Source: CBDAMZ01 sp965197375 (GTDB taxonomy: Bacteria > Acidobacteriota > Vicinamibacteria > Vicinamibacterales > UBA8438). From it: a stretch of 64,000 bases of DNA. Below, one piece after another: positions 27,726 through 36,121 of the stretch (positions are counted from its first letter, which is position 1; each line of letters starts with the position of its first letter). The translations under genes and the position numbers were made by a program. A model generated the notes under the pieces. The model searched no databases and was not told the origin of the DNA. It saw only the letters and a list, made by a program, of their open reading frames with translations. The stretch spans positions 62,001 through 126,000 of the forward strand of contig CBDAMZ010000010.1 of NCBI GenBank assembly GCA_965197375.1. The letters run 5' to 3'.

Positions 27726-28086
27726 GTCGGCCTCCTAGTTAGGAACATGGGCGGCGTCGCCCCTTTCTGGCTAACGACTTCTGGTAGTGGCATGTGTCGC
27801 TCCCAAGCGTGGTTAGCGCAAGCGACACGCATCTGCCCCACCGAAAAAGGCACGTGTGACACAATTGAGAACAACGTTCGCGGGCTATATTGCATGAACT
27901 TCGTATTAGGATCCAGGTGGGGGCGACCCCTACTTGGCGGTGCACTGTCCAGCCACGAGATGGTGCGACAGGAAGCGAGACGGAATTCTTGACAAGCCCT
28001 TATTACTGTTGCTGTGCGCAGGGTCTACTAGATTTTAGACATGCTATTAATTAATTGTGATTTAATAGCGGCGGGGGGGGATCACA
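27726..28086. other. Intergenic region upstream of the secreted-paralogue run
   Basis: About 360 bases between the divergent oxygenase gene and the first secreted paralogue. TTGACA occurs at 27989-27994, but no good -10 box lies 16-18 bases on. The stretch 28020-28070 is AT-rich (CTATTAATTAATTG) and is followed by a G8 run that serves as ribosome-binding site. It probably contains both divergent promoters. Confidence 0.4.
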
Positions 28087-29142
28087 ATGCAGCGTTGGGT
28101 TTTGTCTTCAGCAGCTGCTTCAGTCTTCATCTGGTGCAGCATTGTAGTGCTGTCGTCGGTCTCGCTGGCTGGACAAGGGGCAGCCAATAGCCTGCCTGGC
28201 GCAGGGGCCGTAAAGGCGCTCGTGACAGGCCGGACCGAGAAGGGCTTTGTCCCTCAGAAGACACCGTGGGGTGACCCCGACCTACAGGGGAACTTCACAA
28301 CCAAGGACGAGGCTAACACACCGATGGAACGCCCGGCTCGGTGGACGGATCGCCGGATGGAGGACATCACACCGGAAGAGTTGGCAGCCGCTGTCGTCAA
28401 GCGACAACAACGGGCCGTTGAGCGAGCTCCATTCGCCGGGGGCGGCGAACCGGAGGAAGGCATCGCAATTGCGGTGCCGATTCACTGGTTCAGCAACCTC
28501 GACGCAGCAAACAGCCGCCCGTGGTTTGTGATCGATCCACCGAATGGGCGAGTGCCTCCCCTAACGCATACGGTTGACACTTACGCTCTCAAGAGTCGCG
28601 GGCCAAATGGCGGGGGACGGAACTCGTATACAGACCGAAGTTTGACCGATCGCTGCATCGCGGGACGCATATGGAGAAGACCTGGCCTCTACGGCAATTC
28701 TTACCAGATTGTGCAGACACCGGATCACGTGGTGTTTCGCTACGAGGCACACCGCGCCCAGCGGATTATCCCGATCAACCGATCGGAACATATCAGCCTA
28801 AAAATTCGTCCGCACTATGGAAACTCGGTGGGACACTGGGACGGAAACACACTAGTAGTCGAAACCTCGAACTTCCCGGAAGATGTCGGCTATCGAGGAT
28901 ACTCGGCGAAGAACATGCGACTGATCGAACGGTTCACGCGAATAGCACCAGGGAAAGTCGAGTGGAGCGTAACAATTGATGATCCGGCCATCTACACGCG
29001 GCCGTGGACATACTCGTACCCAATGACGGAAAACGACACAGAGATCATCTATGAGTATGCGTGCCACGAAGGCAACTATGGTTTGGCTAACATTCTGAGC
29101 GCTGGCCGCAAAGCTGATAAAAACGCAAGCGCTCGCGACTAA
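28087..29142 (+). CDS. Secreted GDPDLQG-family protein, copy 1 (function unknown)
   Basis: A 351-residue exported protein with a signal peptide cut near LAGQGAA. Conserved blocks in order: TPWGDPDLQGNFTTKDEAN (about 57), RPARWTDRRMEDITPEEL, VIDPPNGRVPPLT, SLTDRCI, SYQIVQTPDHVVFRYEA, HWDGNTLVVETSNF, LIERFTRIAPGKVEWS, YTRPWTYSYPM and YEYACHEGNYGLANILS. The same blocks occur in the genes at 29187, 31328, 30389 and 40041. The body looks beta-rich, with repeated strands, and has a single RC and a CHEGNY box that could hold functional residues. No enzyme family recognised. First of six plus-strand genes; the next starts 44 bases on. Confidence 0.75.
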   Translation: MQRWVLSSAAASVFIWCSIVVLSSVSLAGQGAANSLPGAGAVKALVTGRTEKGFVPQKTPWGDPDLQGNFTTKDEANTPMERPARWTDRRMEDITPEELAAAVVKRQQRAVERAPFAGGGEPEEGIAIAVPIHWFSNLDAANSRPWFVIDPPNGRVPPLTHTVDTYALKSRGPNGGGRNSYTDRSLTDRCIAGRIWRRPGLYGNSYQIVQTPDHVVFRYEAHRAQRIIPINRSEHISLKIRPHYGNSVGHWDGNTLVVETSNFPEDVGYRGYSAKNMRLIERFTRIAPGKVEWSVTIDDPAIYTRPWTYSYPMTENDTEIIYEYACHEGNYGLANILSAGRKADKNASARD

Positions 29143-29186
29143 TGGACCGTAAAACCTGCAGCAGTAGTTGCAAAGTAAAGGACAAC

Positions 29187-30302
29187 ATGCTTAATCGATT
29201 CATGAACGCACTCGTTGCCATGATCGTCGCTTTTGGCACTGCAGTAATTCTGTCGTCAGTCTCATTAGCAAAACAGTCGCCGACACCGGCGTGGGCAACC
29301 AACCTGCCAGACGCCTCGGTCGTGAAGGCATTTATAGCGTCGAAAGTCCAGAAGAACTGGGTTCCACCAAAGACACCATGGGGAGATCCGGACCTCCAGG
29401 GGAACTTTACTACCAAGGACGAGGCAAACACACCGATGGAACGCCCGGCTCGGTGGACGGACCGCCGGATGGAGGACATCACGCCGGAGGAACTAGCGGC
29501 CGACATCGTCGAACGACAACAGCGAGCTGTGGAGCGAGCTCCGTTTGCCGGGGGCGGCGAACCGGAGGAAGGCGTGGCGATCGCAGTGCCGATTCACTGG
29601 TTCGACAATCTTGCGGCGCAAAACGCCAGGCCCTGGTGGGTCATCGATCCGCCGAACGGAAGGATTCCGCCCATGACACCAACGGATCAGCCGGTGCCCG
29701 CACACGACCCAGACACTAGACAGCGTGGTGGACGACGCGATTCGTACCTGGACCGCAACCTCAGTGACCGTTGCATCGCGTTTGGCGCGTGGAGAACACC
29801 AGGGATTTACGGCAACTCGCACCAGATTGTACAAACCCCAAGCTACGTGGTGATTCGCCAAGAGCAGGTGCATGAGGCCCGGATCGTGCCGCTGGATGGG
29901 AGGTCGCCTGTCGACCAGAAGATCCGATCCTATCTGGGACACGCACGTGGCTACTGGGAGGGGAACACGTTGGTGGTTGTCACAACGAACTTCCACAACC
30001 AAATGCGCATTCGCAACTTCGTTAGGGGTCTGACACGCACTCGCGTGCGTGGCCGATACGAAGGCCGTCCTGCTGGGAGCCTACGCCTGATCGAGCGATT
30101 CACGCGTATCGCAGCAGACAAAGTCGAATGGACAATGACATTCGATAATCCGGAAGTCTGGACACGTCCGTGGACCTTCTCACTCCCGATGACTGAGGAC
30201 GACACGCAGATCATCCACGAGTACGCGTGTCACGAGGGCAACTACGGCCTGGCTAATCTGCTTAGCGCCGGTCGGACCGAAGCGACAGCCCGTAAGAAAT
30301 AG
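29187..30302 (+). CDS. Secreted GDPDLQG-family protein, copy 2
   Basis: A 371-residue paralogue of the preceding gene. The signal peptide is LVAMIVAFGTAVILSSVSLA. All the blocks of copy 1 are present, with an Arg-rich insert (RNFVRGLTRTRVRGRYEGR) before LRLIERFTR that copy 1 lacks. ATG at 29187 has AAAGGA upstream and begins the signal peptide; an earlier ATG at 29142 overlaps the previous stop and adds only a polar leader. It is closest to the gene at 31328 (shared VHEARIVPLDGRSPVDQ), so copies 2 and 4 arose from the later duplication. Confidence 0.75.
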   Translation: MLNRFMNALVAMIVAFGTAVILSSVSLAKQSPTPAWATNLPDASVVKAFIASKVQKNWVPPKTPWGDPDLQGNFTTKDEANTPMERPARWTDRRMEDITPEELAADIVERQQRAVERAPFAGGGEPEEGVAIAVPIHWFDNLAAQNARPWWVIDPPNGRIPPMTPTDQPVPAHDPDTRQRGGRRDSYLDRNLSDRCIAFGAWRTPGIYGNSHQIVQTPSYVVIRQEQVHEARIVPLDGRSPVDQKIRSYLGHARGYWEGNTLVVVTTNFHNQMRIRNFVRGLTRTRVRGRYEGRPAGSLRLIERFTRIAADKVEWTMTFDNPEVWTRPWTFSLPMTEDDTQIIHEYACHEGNYGLANLLSAGRTEATARKK

Positions 30303-30388
30303 GCGGCCAAATAATTGTAGGATCTGGAGAGCTGGCAAGCAGGTGGTCAGAAGCGCCACCTTGCTCTACTGCCGAGGGAGCCGAGTCT

Positions 30389-31312
30389 ATGGGGAATTGG
30401 TCTATACGTCCGTGGGTTACTGGAGTGGGCATCGTCGTGTTGGTCGCTGGATGGCTCCTGGTCGGAGCCGGGGCTTGGCAAGAACAGCAGTATGTGGCGC
30501 CCCGCTCGCCTTACAGTGATGGAACACCGGATTTGAACGGGATTTATCAGGCAATCAATACCGCTAACTGGAACCTCGAGCACCACGCCATGGCTCCAGG
30601 AGCCTTCTGGCAACTCGGGGCGCTCATGGGCGTTCCGCCAGGACTAAGCGTTGTCGAGGGGGACACAATCCCGTACCAGCCTTGGGCCGCCAAAAGGAAG
30701 GAATTCAACTACCGCAATCGGCTTATCACCGATGTGTACAAACCTGAGGTTGGCGATCCGGAGCTCAAGTGTTACCTCCCCGGCGTACCACGCGCCAACT
30801 ACATGCCTTACCCGTTCCAAATCGTACAAACAAACCGATACATCCTAATGTCCTACACGTTCGCCAATGCCAATCGGATCATCCACATGGACAAGCATCG
30901 GGAATCTTCGGTCGATACGTGGATGGGGTGGTCAAACGGCCACTGGGAAGGTGACACGTTGGTTGTTGAGGTCACCGGCTTCAACGATCCCGTTTGGCTT
31001 GACCGCGCGGGGAACTTCGCGAGTGGTGACGTAAAGATAGTCGAACGATTCACCCGAACCGGCCCCAACCTTCTTCACTACGAGGCAACGCTTGAGGATC
31101 CGAGAGTCTACACCCGTCCATGGACGATCAGCATGCCGATTTATCAGGTTGTCGATCCGAATGCGCAGATCATCGAGTACCGGTGCATAGAGTTGACCGA
31201 AGAGGCGCTGTATGGCCACCTGACTAAGGAACCGCTGTCACCAATTCCCCCAGAGATAACACCCTCGAAGGGACCAATGCCCCAGTTCCCAGCAGAGAGC
31301 TCAGCCCCATAA
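30389..31312 (+). CDS. Secreted GDPDLQG-family protein, divergent copy 3
   Basis: A 307-residue relative in the middle of the run. The N-terminus is a single helix (GVGIVVLVAGWLLVGAGAW). The family blocks are altered: YSDGTPDLNGIYQAINTAN, CYLPGVPRANY, PFQIVQTNRYILMSYT, HWEGDTLVVEVTGF, KIVERFTRTGPNLLHYEATL and YTRPWTISMPI. The CHEGNY box is replaced by RCIELTEEALYG. The N-terminal part has EHHAMAPGAFWQLGALMG, which is absent from the other copies. This copy is therefore likely a distinct subunit or activity rather than a recent duplicate. Confidence 0.72.
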   Translation: MGNWSIRPWVTGVGIVVLVAGWLLVGAGAWQEQQYVAPRSPYSDGTPDLNGIYQAINTANWNLEHHAMAPGAFWQLGALMGVPPGLSVVEGDTIPYQPWAAKRKEFNYRNRLITDVYKPEVGDPELKCYLPGVPRANYMPYPFQIVQTNRYILMSYTFANANRIIHMDKHRESSVDTWMGWSNGHWEGDTLVVEVTGFNDPVWLDRAGNFASGDVKIVERFTRTGPNLLHYEATLEDPRVYTRPWTISMPIYQVVDPNAQIIEYRCIELTEEALYGHLTKEPLSPIPPEITPSKGPMPQFPAESSAP

Positions 31313-31327
31313 GGTGAAAGTTCAACG

Positions 31328-32458
31328 ATGAAACGCAATGCGTCGCGTTGCTTGGCCACCCTAATTGTCGCCGGTGTCGTGTCGACAGCTGCCTTTGCGC
31401 AAGAGAGGCTCGCGTCCCGGATAACAGAGGACTCAGCAGGCTCTAGCGGAGAGGCATCGCCTCTTCAGAAAGCCGACAGCCTACCGGGCAGTGACGCCGC
31501 GCAAGCGTTCATTGCAGCCCGAACAGTGAAGACCTGGTTTCCCCCAAAGACACCGTGGGGCGATCCCGATATCTCTGGAGTCTTTACAACAAAGGATGAG
31601 GCGAACACGCCGTTTGAGCGGCCGGCCGAGTGGGTGGACCGGCGGATGGCGGACATCACGCCAACAGAACTAACCGAAGCTATCACTAAACGGCAGCAGG
31701 AGGCAGTAGAGTTCGCACCTTTCTTCGGCGGCGGAGAACCGCAGGACGGCGTTGCGATTGCGGTGCCAATTCACTGGTTCGACAATCTCGCAGCAATCAA
31801 CAGCCGCCCATGGTTTGTCATTGATCCACCGAATGGTCAAGTTCCCCCGTTGACGACCGAAGCGGAAACACAGGCGATACCCCGCGCGCCACTGGGAGGC
31901 CGGCGTGATTCGTATATAGATCGGAGCCTCGGCGACCGTTGTATCGCGTGGGGTGCGTGGAGGCTCCCAACTATTTACAGCAACTCGCACCAGATTGTGC
32001 AGACTCCCGATCACGTGGTGATTCGCCAGGAGCAGGTGCACGAAGCCAGGATTGTGCCGCTGGATGGCAGATCACCAGTTGACCAAAACATTCGCTCCTA
32101 TCTTGGCCATGCACGTGGATATTGGGAGGGAAATACGTTGGTTGTTGTCACAACGAATTTCCACGACCAGATGCGCGTTCGTGGGTTTCGCGTTGTGGGC
32201 CGCGGCACGCGCCTGCGTGCCGGGAACCTGCGCTTGATCGAACGATTCACACGAACCGCACCGGGCACAGTCGAATGGACGATGACATTCGATGTTCCGA
32301 CGGTCTGGACGCGCCCATGGACCTTCTCGCTTCCGATGACTGAGGACGACACGCAGATCATTCACGAGTACGCGTGTCACGAAGGCAATTACGGGCTCGC
32401 CAATATCCTCAGCGCTGGTCGATCAGCCGAGGTGAAGGCCAAAACCGGCCAACGCTAG
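31328..32458 (+). CDS. Secreted GDPDLQG-family protein, copy 4
   Basis: A 376-residue paralogue closest to the gene at 29187. The signal peptide ends near VVSTAAFAQE. It carries TPWGDPDISGVFTTKDEAN, RPAEWVDRRMADITPTEL, SLGDRCIAWGAWR, HQIVQTPDHVVIRQEQVHE, YWEGNTLVVVTTNFHDQM, LIERFTRTAPGTVEWTMTF, WTRPWTFSLPM and YACHEGNYGLANILSAGR. Long stretches are nearly identical to copy 2 even at DNA level. It starts 15 bases after copy 3. Confidence 0.75.
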   Translation: MKRNASRCLATLIVAGVVSTAAFAQERLASRITEDSAGSSGEASPLQKADSLPGSDAAQAFIAARTVKTWFPPKTPWGDPDISGVFTTKDEANTPFERPAEWVDRRMADITPTELTEAITKRQQEAVEFAPFFGGGEPQDGVAIAVPIHWFDNLAAINSRPWFVIDPPNGQVPPLTTEAETQAIPRAPLGGRRDSYIDRSLGDRCIAWGAWRLPTIYSNSHQIVQTPDHVVIRQEQVHEARIVPLDGRSPVDQNIRSYLGHARGYWEGNTLVVVTTNFHDQMRVRGFRVVGRGTRLRAGNLRLIERFTRTAPGTVEWTMTFDVPTVWTRPWTFSLPMTEDDTQIIHEYACHEGNYGLANILSAGRSAEVKAKTGQR

Positions 32459-32547
32459 ACCTTTGCAGAAAGTGGGTAGCTGCCATGTACTGCCCCTGTG
32501 CTCCAGAGAGCGGCACGTGCGCATTCAGTGCTGATGAGAGGTAACTT

Positions 32548-32973
32548 ATGAAAAGGCATTTGTTGGTCCTTCTCGGTCTTGGGTTCATCGGTGCCCTCGC
32601 TGCAGGGACACAGGCATCCGCGCACCACGCGTTTGCCGCAGAGTTTGACAAAGACGCGCCGCTCACCCTGAAGGGCACGGTTGTCCGAATGCAGTGGATT
32701 AACCCACACCCGTGGATTCACATCGACGTAATGAAGGAAGACGGAACGGTTGAGCGTTGGATGATTGAGGCCAGCGCACCGAATAATTTACTCCGACGTG
32801 GCTTTACGAGAGATTCGCTGCCTCCAGGCGAGGTCATCACGGTGGATGGCTATCAGGCCCTTGACGGCTCAAACCGCGCGAATGGGACGGCGCTGACCTA
32901 CCAGGATGGTCGTCACCTTTTCATCGGTTCAGCGGGAACAGGTGCGCCGGTTGCTCCGCCGCCGTTAAACTAG
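32548..32973 (+). CDS. DUF6152 family secreted protein
   Basis: A 141-residue exported protein. The signal peptide is LLVLLGLGFIGALAAGTQASA, followed at once by HHAFAAEFDKDAPLTLKGTVVRMQWINPHPWI, the usual start of DUF6152 proteins, then VERWMIEASAPNNLLRRGF and VITVDGYQALDGS. It is probably a small beta-barrel (OB-like) fold; the double His at the mature N-terminus and NPHPWIHID could bind a metal, which is inference. GAGAGG lies upstream. In relatives such genes stand near DUF6644 membrane proteins and GDPDLQG proteins, as here once the IS1595 element is set aside. Confidence 0.8.
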   Translation: MKRHLLVLLGLGFIGALAAGTQASAHHAFAAEFDKDAPLTLKGTVVRMQWINPHPWIHIDVMKEDGTVERWMIEASAPNNLLRRGFTRDSLPPGEVITVDGYQALDGSNRANGTALTYQDGRHLFIGSAGTGAPVAPPPLN

Positions 32974-33026
32974 CAGTAAGGGTTTCAAGCGCGGACACGG
33001 CTTGTCCTTCGAAGGAGGGAATGTAT

Positions 33027-33551
33027 ATGCGAAGGCCATCCGTTGGCTATGTCCTGTATGGCTTAATAGCAACATTGGCACTTGTCGTCTCCGCACAGGT
33101 ACCGAGTCTAGCTCAGCATCCCTCAGATCTCTCTGGCACGTGGGTGTTTGTTCCTGACAAAAGCATGGGAACGCCCATGATCCCGAGGATATACAACACC
33201 ACCGGAGCCCCGGCTGCAAGTGACGGGTTGGTGATTACGCAGACTCAGGCGGCAGTTAACATCACGATTGGTGGGGTTGACTTGATTTACAGACTCGACG
33301 GGACCGAGGGTAATATTAGCGCCGCCGGCCGAGCTGGTTTTCCCGTCGGTAGCGCGATGTGGGAGGGCCAGGAGTTAATAGTTTCCCTAACGCAGGAGGT
33401 TTTTGCGACGGCAAAAATGGATTACGTCAAGGTCCCGGTGCATGAGACTTACAGCGTGTCAGGCGGGATGCTGATCGTCAAGCGGACCCGGACACACCTT
33501 GATGGAACAACTACCTCTGAAGAGCTCGTTTATACCAGAGCGTCCTCGTGA
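33027..33551 (+). CDS. Secreted lipocalin-like protein, paralogue of the 7816 gene
   Basis: A 174-residue exported protein. The signal peptide (GLIATLALVVSAQVPSLAQ) is followed by DLSGTWVFVPDKSMG, VITQTQAAVNITIGG, IYRLDGTEGN, AMWEGQELIVSLTQ and ELVYTRASS. The order and spacing match the small protein at 7816 without its Gly/Arg run. GGAGG at 33013-33017 favours ATG at 33027 over ATG at 33021. Last gene before the IS1595 element; function unknown. Confidence 0.7.
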   Translation: MRRPSVGYVLYGLIATLALVVSAQVPSLAQHPSDLSGTWVFVPDKSMGTPMIPRIYNTTGAPAASDGLVITQTQAAVNITIGGVDLIYRLDGTEGNISAAGRAGFPVGSAMWEGQELIVSLTQEVFATAKMDYVKVPVHETYSVSGGMLIVKRTRTHLDGTTTSEELVYTRASS

Positions 33552-33899
33552 ACGTGAAGGTTGAACGCCGCCGCCAGCGTAGGCGCGCCAATGTAACGGT
33601 GGCCCCATCGATACCGGTGGCCTTTGAAGGCTGGCGTTTCCGTTCGAAATAACGGTGGTGTTTGGCCGTCGATCCTTCGTCGCGGTCTTGTGATTTCCTT
33701 CGGTATTCTCAATATTCTCAGGCCGCGTCCAGCCGACGCCATATACTTGAGTGTCCTCCAGTAGCGCGGTGGCTGAATCAACCATTTGGTAAGTCCGAGC
33801 ATCCTTTAGCACGCGGAACCAACAAGGCTTACGGTGCTCACGCCAGCTCAAGGTTTTTGCGCCAGTTGGCTCGACATACGTTGAGTTTTTCTCGGCAGG
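33552..33899. other. Region between the secreted-paralogue run and the IS1595 element
   Basis: About 350 bases. Two plausible-looking open frames on the minus strand and one on the plus strand have no start signal or family character. It was probably the upstream region of the DUF6644 gene now at 37460, because the IS1595 insertion point is directly in front of that gene's ATG. AGG at 33897-33899 and the following TTATTTAA fit the former ribosome-binding region. Confidence 0.4.
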
Positions 33900-33907
33900 T
33901 TATTTAA
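33900..33907. repeat. Target-site duplication of the IS1595 element (left)
   Basis: TTATTTAA, repeated directly after the right inverted repeat at 37452-37459. The AT-rich target and 8-bp length suit the family. Confidence 0.9.
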
Positions 33908-33930
33908 GGGGATTATATCTGAAAGTGGCG
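33908..33930 (+). repeat. IS1595 left terminal inverted repeat
   Basis: GGGGATTATATCTGAAAGTG and three further bases, matching the reverse complement of 37429-37451 without a mismatch. Read outward it contains TATAAT. Confidence 0.92.
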
Positions 33931-33979
33931 AAACCGCCGACTCACTGAGGCTTTGGGGTTGTGGTGGTAGACTAACGCT

Positions 33980-34303
33980 GTGATCGAATATAGGCAAGTG
34001 TTCCAGGTGGGGGACATCATCGGTATCGAACTCGCGTGCTCGAAAAAGGATTGCTCGGGCACCTTCACGCTGAGTGTCGCTCAGAATGGCGTGAATAAGA
34101 AACAGCAATGCCCCGCCTGTGAGTGCGACTGGTGGGACAACACGACGTCAAGCCACGCCTACCAAATTCTTGCGGCACTCGTTGACGCTCAGCGTGGAAC
34201 ATGGAAGGGTGGGCCAATGGATCCTGACCGTCGTGTCGAGTGTCCACCAGTCGTCAAGTTAATGCTTCCCTCCACACAAGATCAAGCAGTCAAGTCCTCT
34301 TGA
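33980..34303 (+). CDS. Zinc-ribbon passenger protein of unknown function
   Basis: A 107-residue protein beginning with GTG. It has a four-cysteine pattern (CSKKDC, then CPACEC) about 25 residues apart, suggesting a zinc ribbon, followed by a helical part (HAYQILAALVDAQRG). There is no signal peptide. First gene inside the left end of the IS1595 element; the next gene is convergent and ends one base away. No family recognised. Confidence 0.55.
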   Translation: MIEYRQVFQVGDIIGIELACSKKDCSGTFTLSVAQNGVNKKQQCPACECDWWDNTTSSHAYQILAALVDAQRGTWKGGPMDPDRRVECPPVVKLMLPSTQDQAVKSS

Positions 34304-34304
34304 C

Positions 34305-34490
34305 TCAGCGGGTCTTCGGCGGCATCACCTGACGCACGCGCACAGGCCGCACCAACGCCTTGACGGCGTCCTCAAACGTTCCCTCTAGGCGCAAGTCCTC
34401 GCCTAGCTCCTTCGCGGTCGGCTGGTAGGACGAGTGTGGCACACGGACGACTGGGCGGTCAGTCGATGTGGGACGGGTCGGTTTCGGCAT
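34305..34490 (-). CDS. Small conserved passenger protein
   Basis: A 61-residue basic protein. VRVPHSSYQPTAKELGEDL and TFEDAVKALVRPVRVRQV recall short hypothetical proteins widely found in bacterial genomes and often near mobile genes, from memory. It ends one base from the Zn-ribbon gene and follows the coiled-coil gene at 34507-34746 by 16 bases on the same strand. ATG follows AGGAAGGTG. Function unknown; an antitoxin- or regulator-like role would fit the size but is not supported by motifs. Confidence 0.6.
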   Translation of the reverse strand: MPKPTRPTSTDRPVVRVPHSSYQPTAKELGEDLRLEGTFEDAVKALVRPVRVRQVMPPKTR

Positions 34491-34506
34491 TAGACACCTT
34501 CCTGGA

Positions 34507-34746
34507 TTACACCGTAGTTTTGAACATCATCTCCCTAATGCCATCCAAGATGGTGCTGTGCTTCTCCAAGATACCTTTCAGCTCTGCGTGGTCGGCCTCG
34601 TTCTTCTTTTGAAATACGTCAAGCTTTACCGATAGGTTGTCCAGGTGGGTGTCCATCGTGTCGAGCCGCTGGTCGATCCTGTTGGACCGTTGGTCGATCT
34701 TGCCGAATGCCGCGCGCAGTTCTGCGTCCATCATCTCGTCCCCCAT
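34507..34746 (-). CDS. Small coiled-coil passenger protein
   Basis: A 79-residue protein made almost only of heptad-like repeats: KIDQRSNRIDQRLDTMDTHL, NLSVKLDVFQKKNEADHAEL and ILEKHSTILDGIREMM. The DxR/DxxL spacing predicts a long parallel coiled coil. Start MGDEMMDAEL at 34746. It probably shares a transcript with the 61-residue gene. Function unknown. Confidence 0.58.
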   Translation of the reverse strand: MGDEMMDAELRAAFGKIDQRSNRIDQRLDTMDTHLDNLSVKLDVFQKKNEADHAELKGILEKHSTILDGIREMMFKTTV

Positions 34747-34948
34747 CGTGCCTCAGCAGGAAGCGTTTAAACGCCCCTGTAGTATACTCCTCAACGCCAA
34801 ACACTGGGTAGTCGTCACCGTCGGGTCGCCCGCTGAATATAATACCCCACCCAGGGGAATAGGCGGGACCCTACATATGGACTACTGGGTGTTTGGCGAC
34901 TGACCCGGCGACCACTTCAGGTCACGGGTTGACCTGGGGGGTCTCGCC

Positions 34949-36121
34949 ATGCCACGCCTCGCCATCCGTACCGTTGTTCTCCTGGCGCTCCTGAGCGCTG
35001 CCTGCGACGACGGTACGAGCCCAACCGCGCCGTCACAGACACAGATTCCACACGTCGCCGGAACCTATGCTGGACCGCTGGTCGTCACGACCGATGGTCG
35101 TACCGTCTTGAGAGCATCGGCCCAGGTGCGCGTGCAGCAGTCCGGCTCGCGTCTGACGATCACGGGATCGGTGTCTCTCCAAGGACAAATCGTTTCACTC
35201 CCACGCATCACCGGCACCGTCATGGCCAACGGGCGCATCACCAATACCAGCGGCGGCGTGGCGGAAGCGGTCGATCCAACGTGTGGGCACATCACGACGA
35301 CGAGTTCCAGCGCGAATTTCTCTGGGGACATCTTGCACTACACCGAGACCGCGTCCACCACCTTCTGTGGAACTTGGCATATCTCTGGCACGCTGAGACG
35401 TGGGGCCAGCAACACGCCGACCACGCCGGTGCGGCCTGTCGATGCCCGTTTCCGTGACCGCTTCTGGCAAGAACTGGTATTCGATCAGTACGACGACCCT
35501 GGCAGGATGACCACTCGTCGATCCTGGGTACTTGAGAACCCCAGCCCGAACGTCTACATCCGCATGGGCGACCCGACTGGTCGGCGGGTTGTGTCGTACA
35601 AGCTCCGCGACCACATGCAGAAGGCGATTCCGCGTCTCGCCACGCAACTCACGGGCCGGTCGTATCGCGGCCGCATCGAGTCAGGGATCGGGGATCGGAA
35701 GCGGCCGGGCTGGATTACGGTGCGATTCGTCACGCAGGAAGAAGAACCAGAGCGTACAGAGGGGGCGTGCGCTCGGGCGTCGGTCGGGGCCGATCCTGGA
35801 AACATCTGGATCATTCGGCGCGCTCGGGGGAACAAGAATTGTGTTGGTGCCTCCTTCTTCCCCGTACTGTTCGCGCATGAGTTTGGGCATGCCATGGGAT
35901 TCTTTCACGTGGCAGACCGAACCGCGATCATGGCGAGTCGCAGCTACACCGGGAGAGAAACCTTCAACGCCCGTGAACAGTATCACGCGCGGATTGCCTA
36001 TGAGGTCGGACGCGGCGAGCAGTACTGCGGATGGCCATTCCAGGCGAGCTGCACGCGGTACAGATCATCACTCCGCAGCGAATCATCACTCCGCGGCCTC
36101 GCCCCCATAGTCATCGACTAG
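34949..36121 (+). CDS. Metzincin-type metalloprotease lipoprotein (passenger of the IS1595 element)
   Basis: A 390-residue lipoprotein. The N-terminus has a lipobox (LLALLSAAC, Cys near residue 19). A beta-rich domain follows (VAGTYAGPLVVTTDGRT to WHISGTLRRG, about 35-150). The C-terminal domain contains HEFGHAMGFFH, the complete HExxHxxGxxH zinc site (about residue 310), and a downstream Met (AIMASRSY) fit for the Met-turn, as in matrixins. It is therefore a predicted active, surface- or periplasm-anchored peptidase. GGGGGG precedes the ATG. Its C-terminus overlaps the convergent 59-codon gene by 11 bases. A protease as IS cargo is unusual; no recognition or immunity partner was identified. 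Confidence 0.82.
   Translation: MPRLAIRTVVLLALLSAACDDGTSPTAPSQTQIPHVAGTYAGPLVVTTDGRTVLRASAQVRVQQSGSRLTITGSVSLQGQIVSLPRITGTVMANGRITNTSGGVAEAVDPTCGHITTTSSSANFSGDILHYTETASTTFCGTWHISGTLRRGASNTPTTPVRPVDARFRDRFWQELVFDQYDDPGRMTTRRSWVLENPSPNVYIRMGDPTGRRVVSYKLRDHMQKAIPRLATQLTGRSYRGRIESGIGDRKRPGWITVRFVTQEEEPERTEGACARASVGADPGNIWIIRRARGNKNCVGASFFPVLFAHEFGHAMGFFHVADRTAIMASRSYTGRETFNAREQYHARIAYEVGRGEQYCGWPFQASCTRYRSSLRSESSLRGLAPIVID

Noticed and set aside
27989..27994. TTGACA as -35 box of the secreted-paralogue run
   Set aside because: No acceptable -10 box at 16-18 bases; the start codon lies more than 90 bases away.
34763..34774. GCGTTTAAACGC palindrome inside the IS1595 element
   Set aside because: Short, self-complementary by chance level; no second copy near a promoter.
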